Origin: Eisenbergiella porci | GTDB taxonomy: Bacteria; Bacillota; Clostridia; Lachnospirales; Lachnospiraceae | DNA: 60,348 nucleotides | NCBI RefSeq assembly: GCF_009696275.1 | Contig: NZ_VUMI01000035.1 | Location: forward strand, 1-60,348 | Direction of reading: 5' to 3' | Shown: positions 19,323 to 26,770 of the stretch, piece by piece | Layout of the letters: every line of letters begins with the position of its first letter | How positions within the stretch are numbered: position 1 is the stretch's first letter | The notes under the pieces: generated by a model | What the model was told of the DNA's origin: nothing | Databases searched by the model: none | The model's input: only the letters and a program-made list of their open reading frames with translations | Translations under genes and position numbers: made by a program

Positions 19323-20510
19323 ATGGAAAACAGACTTTTTACTTCGGAATCGGTTACAGAGGGACATCCTGATAAAGTATGCGACCAAGTTTCAGATGCT
19401 GTTCTTGATGCAATTTTAGCGATAGAACCTGAAGCACATGTGGCTTGTGAAGTATCTGCTACAACTGGAATGATTGTCCTGATGGGCGAGATTTCTGCGA
19501 ATGCTCTGAATCATGTTGATGTGGAGCAGGTTGTCCGGGATACCGTCAGAGATATTGGTTATTCCGGTAATGATTTTGGTTTTAATGCCGATGGAATTGC
19601 AGTAATTTCTGCGCTACATGCTCAATCGCCGGATATTGCACAGGGCGTAAATAATGCGTTGGAAACACGCTACGGAAAAGATGCGGATATTGGCGCAGGC
19701 GATCAGGGTATGGTCTTCGGTTATGCGACGGATGAAACAGAAACATTCATGCCAACCCCTATTTATCTGGCGCATCGGCTTACACGAAAACTGGCAGAAG
19801 TTCGCAAAAGTGGCACAATCCCTTATTTGGGGCCGGATGGAAAGGCCCAAGTTTCCGTCGAATATGCAGGACGTAAAGCTGTGAGGGTAGATAGCGTGGT
19901 TTTGTCTACGCAACATTTACCGAATGTGTCCCATGAAATGATTGAGAAAGATGTTATTAACAAAGTAATTGTTCCTGTCATTCCAAAAGAATTGTTAGAC
20001 AAGAATACTCGTTACCTTATCAACCCTACCGGACGTTTTGTTGTAGGTGGCCCGCAGGGAGATACTGGACTGACCGGACGAAAAATAATTGTAGATACCT
20101 ATGGAGGCTTTGCCCGCCACGGTGGCGGTGCTTTTTCAGGAAAAGACCCGACCAAAGTTGACCGCAGTGCTGCTTATGCGGCTCGCTATATTGCAAAGAA
20201 TCTGGTGGCCGCCGGTATCGCACACCAATGCGAGATTCAGATTGCCTATGCGATTGGGGTAGCAAAGCCTGTTTCTGTTTTCGTTGATACCTTTGGCACT
20301 GGCATTATACCGGACGAGCAAATATTAAAGTTGGTTATGGAACATTTCGATCTTCGCCCATCTGCCATTATGAAAGGGCTCAATCTTCGCAGACCGATTT
20401 ACAAACCAACTGCTGCCTATGGTCACTTCGGCAGAGACGATTTATCTCTCCCGTGGGAACAGATAAATAAAGCCGAAATTTTACGGCAGGAAATACTTAA
20501 AAACGCATGA
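19323..20510 (+). CDS. metK: S-adenosylmethionine synthetase
   Basis: A 395-residue full-length MetK. It has the ATP/methionine motif [21 protein letters not shown] at residue 8, the [16 protein letters not shown] loop, and the [23 protein letters not shown] phosphate-binding segment. It makes SAM from methionine and ATP in the cytosol. An AAAGGAG ribosome site lies upstream, and 21 bp separate it from the radical SAM gene, so they form an operon. An ICE-borne copy of an essential enzyme is unusual. Feeding SAM to the neighbouring radical SAM enzyme, or bypassing an inhibited host MetK, are possible reasons (inference). Confidence 0.95.
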   Translation: MENRLFTSESVTEGHPDKVCDQVSDAVLDAILAIEPEAHVACEVSATTGMIVLMGEISANALNHVDVEQVVRDTVRDIGYSGNDFGFNADGIAVISALHAQSPDIAQGVNNALETRYGKDADIGAGDQGMVFGYATDETETFMPTPIYLAHRLTRKLAEVRKSGTIPYLGPDGKAQVSVEYAGRKAVRVDSVVLSTQHLPNVSHEMIEKDVINKVIVPVIPKELLDKNTRYLINPTGRFVVGGPQGDTGLTGRKIIVDTYGGFARHGGGAFSGKDPTKVDRSAAYAARYIAKNLVAAGIAHQCEIQIAYAIGVAKPVSVFVDTFGTGIIPDEQILKLVMEHFDLRPSAIMKGLNLRRPIYKPTAAYGHFGRDDLSLPWEQINKAEILRQEILKNA

Positions 20511-20531
20511 CTTTGAAAGGAGATATAATTT

Positions 20532-21416
20532 ATGCATTACGATGGAACGATTTGGCGACCGCCATATGAAGCCTATTCTTTATTGATTCAGGTTACAGCA
20601 GGATGTACACACCATTCCTGCAAATTCTGTACCTTGTATGAGGACTTACCTTTCAAATTCCGAATGTCCCCACTGTCGGAAGTGAAAGAAGATCTCGCAG
20701 AAGCAAGCCATTATGTGAGGAACGTTCCCCGGATTTTCTTTACTGGCGCAAACCCGTTTGTCCTGAGCACAGATAAGCTGAAAACACTGGCAAAGATGGT
20801 AAAGGAATATTATCCGAATTACAAGTCGATTGGGTGCTTTGGACGCATAACTGATGTGAAAAATAAAACGGTGGAAGAATTGAAAGAGCTCCGTGCTCTT
20901 GGCTATGATGGCATTACTTTTGGTGTGGAAACCGGAGATGATGAAGCTCTTGCTTTTATGAATAAAGGGTATCGGCGGGAAGATATTATTGAACAATGTA
21001 AGAAGATGGAGGAAGCGGGAATCAGCTACAATTTCTTCTATCTGACCGGAATTTCTGGTGCAGGCCGTGGAGAAATTGGAGCTAAGGCGACCGCAGAGGT
21101 TTTTAACCAGTGTCATCCCCAAATCATTGACGCCTCCATGCTGACAATTTACAACACTTCTGAATTGTATAAAGAAATTCAGAAAGGGAACTGGAAGGAA
21201 GAAAGCGAAATTGAAAAACTTGCTGAACTGAAAACCCTGATTGAAAATCTTACTGTAGAAGCCAGATTTGCTACTGATGGCGCATCCAATCTGATTCAGG
21301 TTCGCGGGAATCTTCCTACGGATCAGAAAAAGCTGGTCAAATATTTGGAACGATTGATTGCAACTGCTGATGAAGCAGCTTTGCGGGAATACAGAGTCAA
21401 CTTGAAGCACTTATAA
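20532..21416 (+). CDS. Radical SAM protein, CX4CX2C type
   Basis: A 294-residue protein with a radical SAM core from residue 14 on. The [4Fe-4S] motif is CTHHSCKFC near residue 25, a CX4CX2C spacing rather than the textbook CX3CX2C; this spacing is shared by a COG1032/Elp3-like family in Clostridia. Further core elements are FTGANPFVL (GG-like SAM contact), YDGITFGVETGDDEAL and a GISGAGRG loop. There is no B12 domain and no extra Cys-rich SPASM domain. It has a GAAAGGAG ribosome site and is coupled to metK, so substrate supply and catalysis may be linked. The substrate is unknown. Confidence 0.85.
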   Translation: MHYDGTIWRPPYEAYSLLIQVTAGCTHHSCKFCTLYEDLPFKFRMSPLSEVKEDLAEASHYVRNVPRIFFTGANPFVLSTDKLKTLAKMVKEYYPNYKSIGCFGRITDVKNKTVEELKELRALGYDGITFGVETGDDEALAFMNKGYRREDIIEQCKKMEEAGISYNFFYLTGISGAGRGEIGAKATAEVFNQCHPQIIDASMLTIYNTSELYKEIQKGNWKEESEIEKLAELKTLIENLTVEARFATDGASNLIQVRGNLPTDQKKLVKYLERLIATADEAALREYRVNLKHL

Positions 21417-21456
21417 AGGACATAAGTATGATACAGGATAAATTGCTTTTCGTAAC

Positions 21457-21485
21457 GACATGGTATTACTTGTTAATACCATGTC
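21457..21485. repeat. 12-bp perfect inverted repeat
   Basis: GACATGGTATTA (21457-21468) and TAATACCATGTC (21474-21485) pair perfectly around CTTGT, 41 bp after the radical SAM stop. There is no T-run, so it is either a weak processing or termination site or a protein-binding palindrome. The rest of 21417-21661 holds no gene I can support; a Cys-containing reading frame ending at 21609 is too short and unfamiliar to call. Confidence 0.5.
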
Positions 21486-21661
21486 CGGAAAGCTCCAGAT
21501 TCCGCAATTTTTGATTTTTGCAAGTATGAGTTGAAAGGCGGCACCTGCAAGATATTCAAGGATAAAAGCTGTTCCGGCAAAAATACCGATTATTTGATGC
21601 GGGAGTGAAATCCTTCTTTTAAATTGAACTACTTCCAAAAAAATGCCGATGTATAACAGTG

Positions 21662-21877
21662 CTAGCAATAAGAATTTTGTTTCGTGTGCTTAAGTACCGG
21701 GATAAAACTCTGTACCAACTCAGTTAGAGAATATTCTACACGGGGCGGTACTTCATGATAATCATAACGAGAAATGAAATCATCACTATCAAGCTCACGA
21801 AGCTGCTTTGTCAAGCTGGATTTAGTAATATCCCCCATATAACTGCGAAGTTCTCCAAAACGACGTACATATTGAAA
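21662..21877 (-). pseudogene. HxlR-family regulator, C-terminal fragment
   Basis: About 71 codons read RFGELRSYMGDITKSSLTKQLRELDSDDFISRYDYHEVPPRVEYSLTELVQSFIPVLKHTK. This lines up with the second half of the HxlR protein at 18761 (RFNELMRRLDGITQSSLTKQLRELEQDGF...). The N-terminal helix with the GGKWK motif is missing, and the upstream frame is unrelated and runs into the XRE gene. It is a diverged paralog cut at its 5' side. Together with the intact copy it brackets metK and the radical SAM gene. Confidence 0.75.
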
Positions 21878-22013
21878 CGCTTCAGCGCCGATGTTTCCTA
21901 AAAAAGTCGGTTGTACTCGAAATGTACTAGTCAATATTGAAAGAAACTTCTGCAAAATAAACGTATTATAATGAGAAAACCAGTAGAAACAAGGAAATCT
22001 TGTTCCACTGGTT

Positions 22014-22382
22014 TTACTCGGAGTCTTGCGGCTGTGGCTGCGCCTGCCGGTATTTGATAATTTGCTCAACCATGCAATCCATGGTGCATAACAGGAACGC
22101 TCTTTCTTCCTCATTGCAGCTCATAAATTTGCCAAGGAAGTGTTTGATGTCCTCATCCTGTTTTGCCATATCGGGATTAAAGAGAATTTCGGCAGAGATG
22201 CCTAATCGTTTGATTAACGCATCCAGGACTTCAAAGGAAGGATTGATTCTCCCTTTTTCAATGTTTTGAATATGCCGAAGTCCTTTGCCAGTCTGATCCG
22301 CAAGCTCCTGCTGGGTTAGCCCGCATTCATTTCTCGCATTACGAATGCAGTTGCCCAGATGTTCAAGAGCATCTTTCGGCAT
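22014..22382 (-). CDS. XRE-family regulator of the ICE tail
   Basis: A 122-residue protein with an N-terminal Cro/C1 helix-turn-helix (IRNARNECGLTQQELADQTGKGLRHIQNIEKGRINPSFEVLDALIKRLG, about residues 13-62) and a helical C-terminus ending in a Gln/Pro tail. A GAGGTGA ribosome site lies upstream. It faces away from the 30-residue peptide and sigma-like genes. It presumably represses that unit and its own promoter through sites such as the dyad at 22438. This position is common for the control gene of Clostridia ICEs. Confidence 0.88.
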   Translation of the reverse strand: MPKDALEHLGNCIRNARNECGLTQQELADQTGKGLRHIQNIEKGRINPSFEVLDALIKRLGISAEILFNPDMAKQDEDIKHFLGKFMSCNEEERAFLLCTMDCMVEQIIKYRQAQPQPQDSE

Positions 22383-22437
22383 GATAGTTCACCTCAACTA
22401 TATTCTATCGTGCGCAAAGAAATTTTTACATTCCCCA

Positions 22438-22452
22438 ATCAAGCGCATTGAT
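22438..22452. promoter_or_regulatory. Candidate operator dyad
   Basis: ATCAA-GCGCA-TTGAT is a perfect 5-bp dyad between the XRE gene and the rightward unit. A related GTGCGTAATCAAT word lies at 22464, and GTGCGCAAAG lies at 22410. Binding by the XRE protein is an inference. Confidence 0.4.
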
Positions 22453-22585
22453 ATGTGTTTATAGTGCGTAATCAATAAACAACTATACATTTTTTGACCC
22501 TGTTGGGAAGCCAATAAAAAAAACGGCATCGCACGTCAGGGTCTATTTGCGTGACCGCTCGTGGCTGCCGTGAAAGGAGTAGCCA

Positions 22586-22678
22586 ATGAGCGGTTATTTG
22601 TTTATACAGAACTTAGGCTTTTGGGTTTGCGATTTCCTAAAAAAAGCGTTGACATTCCTGTGCCGATTCCTGGCATAG
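22586..22678 (+). CDS. 30-residue hydrophobic peptide
   Basis: The frame reads MSGYLFIQNLGFWVCDFLKK then ALTFLCRFLA and stop. A strong GAAAGGAG site stands 6 nt before the ATG. It is amphipathic to hydrophobic with two Cys and one Trp. It is followed by a strong terminator at 22741 and then by the sigma-like gene. It could be a leader peptide, a small membrane peptide or a toxin-like peptide; nothing in the sequence decides. The 5' region from 22495 contains complementary words (GACCCTG/CAGGGTC and ACGGCA/TGCCGT), so the transcript is probably structured. Confidence 0.5.
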   Translation: MSGYLFIQNLGFWVCDFLKKALTFLCRFLA

Positions 22679-22740
22679 TATACGCATTATCCAGCGTAAA
22701 AAGATGCTGTTTCGGAACCATTTATAGAACTGCGCAGAAA

Positions 22741-22780
22741 AGCGTCAGACAGTCATTTGAATTGTCTGGCGCTTTTTTTT
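22741..22780 (+). terminator. Strong rho-independent terminator
   Basis: AGCGTCAGACA (22741-22751) pairs with TGTCTGGCGCT (one G-T wobble), then T8. It lies between the small peptide and the sigma-like gene. Confidence 0.85.
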
Positions 22781-22830
22781 GTCGTTTTTTCGGGAAATTC
22801 CCCGATGCAATCAAGTGTCGTGGCCCGCCC

Positions 22831-22860
22831 TTCATCAGTTTTTGCCTAAAAACTGATGAA
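22831..22860 (+). other. 13-bp hairpin abutting a ribosome site
   Basis: TTCATCAGTTTTT (22831-22843) and AAAAACTGATGAA (22848-22860) pair perfectly around GCCT. The AGGAG ribosome site of the next gene begins at the very next base (22861). It could block ribosome access or act as a weak anti-SD switch. It is not a standard terminator, because no T-run follows. Confidence 0.55.
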
Positions 22861-22874
22861 AGGAGCAGACGACA

Positions 22875-23255
22875 ATGACCGAAGAATATTGGGTAGCGGT
22901 CTTACAAGAGGAAGATCGTATCATAAGCAATTCAGACAGAAAGTATCGCTATCATTGCAAATCCCTGGAGAGCATGAGCGAGGAGCTGGCCTTTCAGGAG
23001 CGATGCTTATACATAGAAAGCGACTCCACTTCCCAGTGTGAAGTGAAAGACTTTATTGATACAATCCAGGACGAGCGGTTAGCAGAAGCCCTGCGTGATC
23101 TGACTGACCGGCAGCGGCAGGCAATTATGCTGCGGTTCTGGGAGGGATACCAGTGCAAAGAAATTGCAGTGATCCTAAATTGTAGTCCGGCAGCGGTAAC
23201 ACTCTTAATGCAGAGAGCCTTTAACCGGCTCCGTATATACCTGCTGGGTAAATAA
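22875..23255 (+). CDS. Sigma-70 region 4-like ICE protein
   Basis: A 126-residue protein. The C-terminal 60 residues (LRDLTDRQRQAIMLRFWEGYQCKEIAVILNCSPAAVTLLMQRAFNRLRIYL) form a sigma-70 region 4 helix-turn-helix. No region 2 core-binding domain is visible, so it is a truncated sigma-like or accessory DNA-binding factor. Such proteins are standard in the excision/transfer control region of Clostridia ICEs. An AGGAG site lies 9 nt upstream, directly next to a stable hairpin. Regulation of the recombinase or transfer genes is likely but unproven. Confidence 0.85.
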   Translation: MTEEYWVAVLQEEDRIISNSDRKYRYHCKSLESMSEELAFQERCLYIESDSTSQCEVKDFIDTIQDERLAEALRDLTDRQRQAIMLRFWEGYQCKEIAVILNCSPAAVTLLMQRAFNRLRIYLLGK

Positions 23256-23298
23256 AAGCAGCGGCAGCATCTCACTATGAGATGCTGCCATTGCTTTT
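23254..23298 (+). terminator. Terminator after the first sigma-like gene
   Basis: GGCAGCATCTC (23263-23273) pairs perfectly with GAGATGCTGCC (23279-23289), with outer AAAGCA/TTGCTTTT pairing and a T-run. Confidence 0.75.
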
Positions 23299-23414
23299 GT
23301 CTATCCAATTTCAAAAAGTTTTTCAAAAAGTTTTCCGTACCCCTTAATTTTTGGCTGCTGCCATCTCCGATTGGTAGAGGGACAAGCCCTCAAAAAATTT
23401 CGGAGGTATAATAA

Positions 23415-23588
23415 ATGGAAAAATTAGTTCGAGTAATCAAACTGCGCCCCGGTGAAGTGGTGGTTATCATGGCAGAGGACAAGCCAACCCCAGGCCCATT
23501 CTGTTCCGCCTGCATGATGCCGGAAAAACACAAAAAAGATGTTCCGACTTTTGATGGCATTGTGATTTGCCTGGATGATGTCGCATAA
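23415..23588 (+). CDS. 57-residue CxxC protein
   Basis: The frame begins MEKLVRVIKLRPGEVVVIMA and contains FCSACMMPEKHKK and a further Cys in GIVICLDD. A CGGAGGT site lies 9 nt before the ATG. The stop at 23586 is 10 bp ahead of the next start, so the two are an operon. The CSAC motif and charged lysines suggest a small metal-binding or knuckle protein. It is a recurring ICE gene of unknown function. Confidence 0.65.
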   Translation: MEKLVRVIKLRPGEVVVIMAEDKPTPGPFCSACMMPEKHKKDVPTFDGIVICLDDVA

Positions 23589-23598
23589 GGAGGGCCAG

Positions 23599-23994
23599 AT
23601 GTGTAGTGTAACGATTATTGATGCAACTGGACTTCCAATTACGGTTGAAGTATCCCATGAAATCTATCAGGTATTCGTGGACTATGACAGAGAGATCGAG
23701 CGTCAGCGCAAGGCGGATTCCCGACACCGTGATGCACGCTCATGGGATACCTGCCTGATCTTTGAATTGTCCACAGAAACACTGGAACAAACTTATGAAC
23801 GTATCCGTGTGCTGAGAGAAATTGATGCAGCGCTTGAAGAATTTACACCCAAACAGCGCAGACGGTTCCTGCTCCATTTTGCTTATGGATACACCTATCT
23901 GGACATAGCAAAAATGGAGGGAAGCAATAAATCCACTGTGATGCGTTCTGCAAAAACGGCACTGAAAAAAATTCAAAAAAAGCTAGCGGCCTGA
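23599..23994 (+). CDS. Second sigma-70 region 4-like ICE protein
   Basis: A 131-residue protein starting MCSVTIIDATGLPITVEVSHEIYQVFVDYDREIERQRKADSRHRD. The C-terminal half (ALEEFTPKQRRRFLLHFAYGYTYLDIAKMEGSNKSTVMRSAKTALKKIQKKL) is a region 4-like helix-turn-helix. The ATG at 23599 has AAGGAGGG just upstream; an ATG at 23575 inside the preceding gene lacks one. As with the protein at 22875, no region 2 is present. The two proteins differ strongly, so they are not a recent duplication. A regulatory role in recombinase expression is inferred. Confidence 0.82.
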   Translation: MCSVTIIDATGLPITVEVSHEIYQVFVDYDREIERQRKADSRHRDARSWDTCLIFELSTETLEQTYERIRVLREIDAALEEFTPKQRRRFLLHFAYGYTYLDIAKMEGSNKSTVMRSAKTALKKIQKKLAA

Positions 23995-24506
23995 TAGCAA
24001 CTTTTGCCCGTGTTTTGTCCTATAAGGTGAAAGGGAAAAATTCTTTTTCATTTCTGTTCTTTGACAAACAGCGGGCCAATCCGTTCATATCAGTATTCAA
24101 GTTTCTGAATGCTGTGTCGAGCATCACATAGCACAAACGCCAAGACCCCCTGCGGATGGTCAGAGCATCCGTCAATACGATGACATCAAAGGGGCCGAGC
24201 GGTTATTTGGTGGCTGATAACCGGCCTGTGGTGGGCTGGAAAGTGCCAGGACGCACAGCACAAGGAACCGTGCCCTTCACCAAAACTTACTGCGAATATG
24301 GTGCCAACCACCTACCGGCGGTATGCGGCGGATCAGCAGCCTTCTGGCTGATAACCCTGACCCGGCTTGAATATTCCCAGTATCGGGGGTGTGCTGATGG
24401 GCAGTCCCGCTGTCCAGATAATACGATACAGCAAATCAGGAACAATGAGGTGCTGTGTCAGTTTGTTCCGGCACAGCTTTTCTCTTACTATAAGGATGTG
24501 ATTGCT

Positions 24507-24671
24507 ATGGCCGAAAAGAAGCCTGCAACGGTTACGATGAAGAAGGTAAAAGGCACTACCTATGTTGTGTCTGCTTTCTACAATGAAGCCGCCAAAGAAA
24601 CTATTTTTGATAAACTGCAACACATCGCAGAACGTGATGTGACTGCGGCAGTGCCTGTAACGAAAAATTAA
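24507..24671 (+). CDS. tnpW: TnpW-family transposon protein
   Basis: A 54-residue protein, MAEKKPATVTMKKVKGTTYV followed by VSAFYNEAAKETIFDKLQHIAERD, matching the TnpW family that precedes the recombinase in Clostridia elements. An AAGGATG site lies upstream. The frame stays open upstream to 24156 without a start that has a ribosome site, so I use the internal ATG. The 23995-24506 stretch before it holds no gene I can support. It repeats the words GGCTGATAACC and GAGCGGTTATTTG, and could be a structured leader. TnpW function is unknown. Confidence 0.7.
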   Translation: MAEKKPATVTMKKVKGTTYVVSAFYNEAAKETIFDKLQHIAERDVTAAVPVTKN

Positions 24672-24692
24672 CGTTTTAAAGTGCTAAAGCAC

Positions 24693-24721
24693 TTCCCAAG
24701 ACGGACGAGATGCGGTATAAT
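24693..24721 (+). promoter_or_regulatory. Recombinase promoter with overlapping hairpin
   Basis: TTCCCA (24693-24698), a 17-bp spacer and a perfect TATAAT (24716-24721). The dyad AAGTGCT-AA-AGCACTT at 24679-24694 touches the -35 element and may be an operator. Confidence 0.55.
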
Positions 24722-24766
24722 AAATCCATAAACCCGTGTCTTTTAAAGTTCGTCAGAACGGAGGTT

Positions 24767-24883
24767 ATGATGTTACAGACGACTGTAAAAGACACAAATA
24801 CAACTGAATATATTGCGATTTATTGCCGCACAGCTTGTGCTGACGAAAATGCCACCTTCTTGAAAGGGGGTGCAAAAGCATGA
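24767..24883 (+). CDS. 38-residue peptide coupled to the recombinase
   Basis: The frame reads MMLQTTVKDTNTTEYIAIYC then RTACADENATFLKGGAKA and stop. A CGGAGG site precedes the ATG. Its stop overlaps the recombinase start as ATGA (24880-24883), implying translational coupling. The segment EYIAIYCRTACADE resembles the first strand and catalytic loop of serine recombinases (compare MTALYCRLSVDD in the next protein), but a threonine stands where the catalytic serine would be. It may be a decayed recombinase start or a regulatory micro-protein. Confidence 0.55.
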   Translation: MMLQTTVKDTNTTEYIAIYCRTACADENATFLKGGAKA

Positions 24884-26559
24884 ACGCTATCAACTTTGAT
24901 GCTTTGTATTCCTGCCGGAATGTTCTTGCCTTAGACGCAATGACCGCTTTGTACTGCCGTTTGTCAGTTGACGATGCCAACGACGGCGACAGCAACAGTA
25001 TCCAGAACCAGAAGAAAATCCTGCTGAACTACGCCAAAGAAAACGGCTACACGAATTATCAGTTTTTCGTGGACGATGGTTACTCCGGTACAACTTTTGA
25101 ACGCCCTGACTTCAAAAAAATGATTGAGGGAATAAAAGCCGGAATTATCAAACGGGTAATCATCAAAGATATGTCCCGGTTCGGACGTGACTACCTTCAG
25201 GTAGGTATGTTCACCGAGATCATGTTTGCGGAATACGATATTCACTTTATTGCCGTAAATGATGGTGTTGACTCCCAGAAGGGCGAGAATGACTTAACCC
25301 CATTCCGTAATCTGTTCAATGAATGGTATGCCCGTGACTGCTCCAAGAAGCAGCGGGCAGTCAAGCGAATGAAGGGAATGGCTGGGGAACGAGTTGCTAC
25401 GCAGGTGCCGTATGGTTATCTCAAAGGCGAAGATGGCCGGTTAGTCGTAGATGAAGAAACCGCTTGGGTGGTTAAGCTGATTTTTGACCTTTGTGTTCAG
25501 GGGTTAGGTATTGGGAAAATCGCCAGCGAATTGACACGGAGAAACATTCCTACTCCGGGCACAGTTGCTTTCTACCGCTATGGACATAAGCGAAACTATC
25601 ATCCAGATAGTGAATGCCAATGGCACTCAAACTCTATTGCTAATATCCTTAGCCATAAAGAGTATCTGGGGCATACAGTCAATTTTAAAACGTTCTCCAA
25701 ATCGTATAAGTTCAAGAAACGCTACGATACACCTGAAGATCAGCAAATGGTATTTGAAAATACCCATCCTGCTATCATCACACAGGAAACATGGGACACC
25801 GTTCAACGGATAAGGCAGCACAGACGGAGAAATCAGAAACAGGACGAGCCTGGGCTGTTCTCTGGAATGCTTTACTGTGCAGACTGTGGATCTTTGATGT
25901 ATCTCGCAAGAGGTGTGACGGTTAGCCGGGAACAGGAACGGTATTGTTGCGGCAATTACAGGAAGCGCACCAATAGCTGCTCAATGCACTATATCCGGGC
26001 AGTGGTTTTGGAAGAATTGATACTTGAGAACCTTAGACAGACGGTTAAATTCGCTACGGAGCATGAAAACGAATTTGCCCAGCACATTATGAACCGAACC
26101 CTCGCCAAACAGCAGGAAGGAATTAAAATCCTCCAGAAGATGCTGTCAACCAAAGAACATCGGATTAAGGAATTAGATGGAATTATCAAAAAGCTGTATG
26201 AAGATAACTTCACTGGGAAGCTGTCAGATGAACGGTATATGATTTTCTCTAAAGACTATGAAGATGAACAGCATACCTTAAAAGCTGAGGTTGAGGATTT
26301 GAGAAGTCAGATTGAAGAACAAACTTCTAAGGTAGTCAATATCAACAGCTTCCTTACCGTGGCAAAGAAGTACACTTCCTTTGAAACGCTGACGCCAGGA
26401 ATGCTCCATGAACTCATTGAGAAAATTGTGGTGCATGAGGGCGATAAAAGCAGCGGCCATCGCATTCAAAAAATTGACATTTATTATTCTTTCGTTGGCG
26501 ACCTAGAGACCTCTCATGTGGTCGCCCAACGAAATCTCAAAACAAGAAAAGCAGCGTGA
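24880..26559 (+). CDS. Large serine recombinase (TnpX-like integrase)
   Basis: A 559-residue site-specific recombinase. The resolvase domain (residues about 20-170) has the catalytic serine at about residue 29 (YCRLS), with DDGYSGTTFERPDF and IIKDMSRFGRDYLQVGMF. A recombinase domain follows (VPYGYLKGEDGRLVVDEETAWVVKLIFDL), then a zinc ribbon (CADC near residue 330 and CCGNY...CSMHYI), a coiled coil from about 415 to 480, and a C-terminal DUF4368-like segment. It excises and integrates the ICE through short att sites. An AAAGGGGG site lies upstream. It looks intact. Confidence 0.93.
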   Translation: MNAINFDALYSCRNVLALDAMTALYCRLSVDDANDGDSNSIQNQKKILLNYAKENGYTNYQFFVDDGYSGTTFERPDFKKMIEGIKAGIIKRVIIKDMSRFGRDYLQVGMFTEIMFAEYDIHFIAVNDGVDSQKGENDLTPFRNLFNEWYARDCSKKQRAVKRMKGMAGERVATQVPYGYLKGEDGRLVVDEETAWVVKLIFDLCVQGLGIGKIASELTRRNIPTPGTVAFYRYGHKRNYHPDSECQWHSNSIANILSHKEYLGHTVNFKTFSKSYKFKKRYDTPEDQQMVFENTHPAIITQETWDTVQRIRQHRRRNQKQDEPGLFSGMLYCADCGSLMYLARGVTVSREQERYCCGNYRKRTNSCSMHYIRAVVLEELILENLRQTVKFATEHENEFAQHIMNRTLAKQQEGIKILQKMLSTKEHRIKELDGIIKKLYEDNFTGKLSDERYMIFSKDYEDEQHTLKAEVEDLRSQIEEQTSKVVNINSFLTVAKKYTSFETLTPGMLHELIEKIVVHEGDKSSGHRIQKIDIYYSFVGDLETSHVVAQRNLKTRKAA

Positions 26560-26712
26560 CATATTTGCATACATCACACTGCCATTCTTTCAGGTCAAAA
26601 AAGGTTCCCTAAGCACCTTCCGCTTTGGCCGCAGGACTTTTTTTCTGCCTGCGTTGTCACTTTTTAATAGAAAACAGATACAACATTCCGAATAAAAGGA
26701 AACCGCTTCCGG

Positions 26713-26741
26713 TTGCCAAAAGTAGTCTGTGAGGGTATAAT
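26713..26741 (+). promoter_or_regulatory. Promoter of the osmolyte transporter operon
   Basis: TTGCCA (26713-26718), a 17-bp spacer and a perfect TATAAT (26736-26741). The expected start near 26748 lies after an in-frame ATG at 26744, so the permease should start at 26771. Positions 26560-26712 hold no gene; the ICE right end must lie in this stretch. Confidence 0.75.
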
Positions 26742-26770
26742 AAATGAGATTGGATGGGAGAGAAAACGGT

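Larger units (their letters stand above)
1..26600. mobile_element. Integrative and conjugative element, right-hand part
   Basis: The block runs from ICE accessory genes (YodL, giant methylase/helicase, MobC, CD1845, relaxase) through cargo to sigma-like proteins, TnpW and a large serine recombinase at 24880-26559. This order is typical of Clostridia conjugative transposons that use TnpX-like recombinases. The conjugation (type IV secretion) genes are not visible and presumably lie to the left of the window. The right boundary is inferred: the recombinase ends at 26559 and a chromosomal promoter starts at 26713, so the end should lie between them. Exact att bases cannot be defined without an empty-site comparison. 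Confidence 0.85.

Noticed and set aside
21428-21609. Short plus-strand frame with CKYELKGGTCKIFKDKSC
   Set aside because: It is a Cys-containing stretch of about 35 codons without a start or ribosome site. It could be debris of a lost gene but cannot be supported.
22561-22878. A 105-codon frame spanning the 22.6-22.9 kb region
   Set aside because: It runs through the terminator at 22741-22780 and the SD-abutting hairpin. The 30-residue frame with a strong ribosome site explains the region better.
24156-24506. Upstream extension of the tnpW frame
   Set aside because: It has no start with a ribosome site, no family resemblance, and repeated words that suggest non-coding sequence. It is kept as a finding, not as coding sequence.
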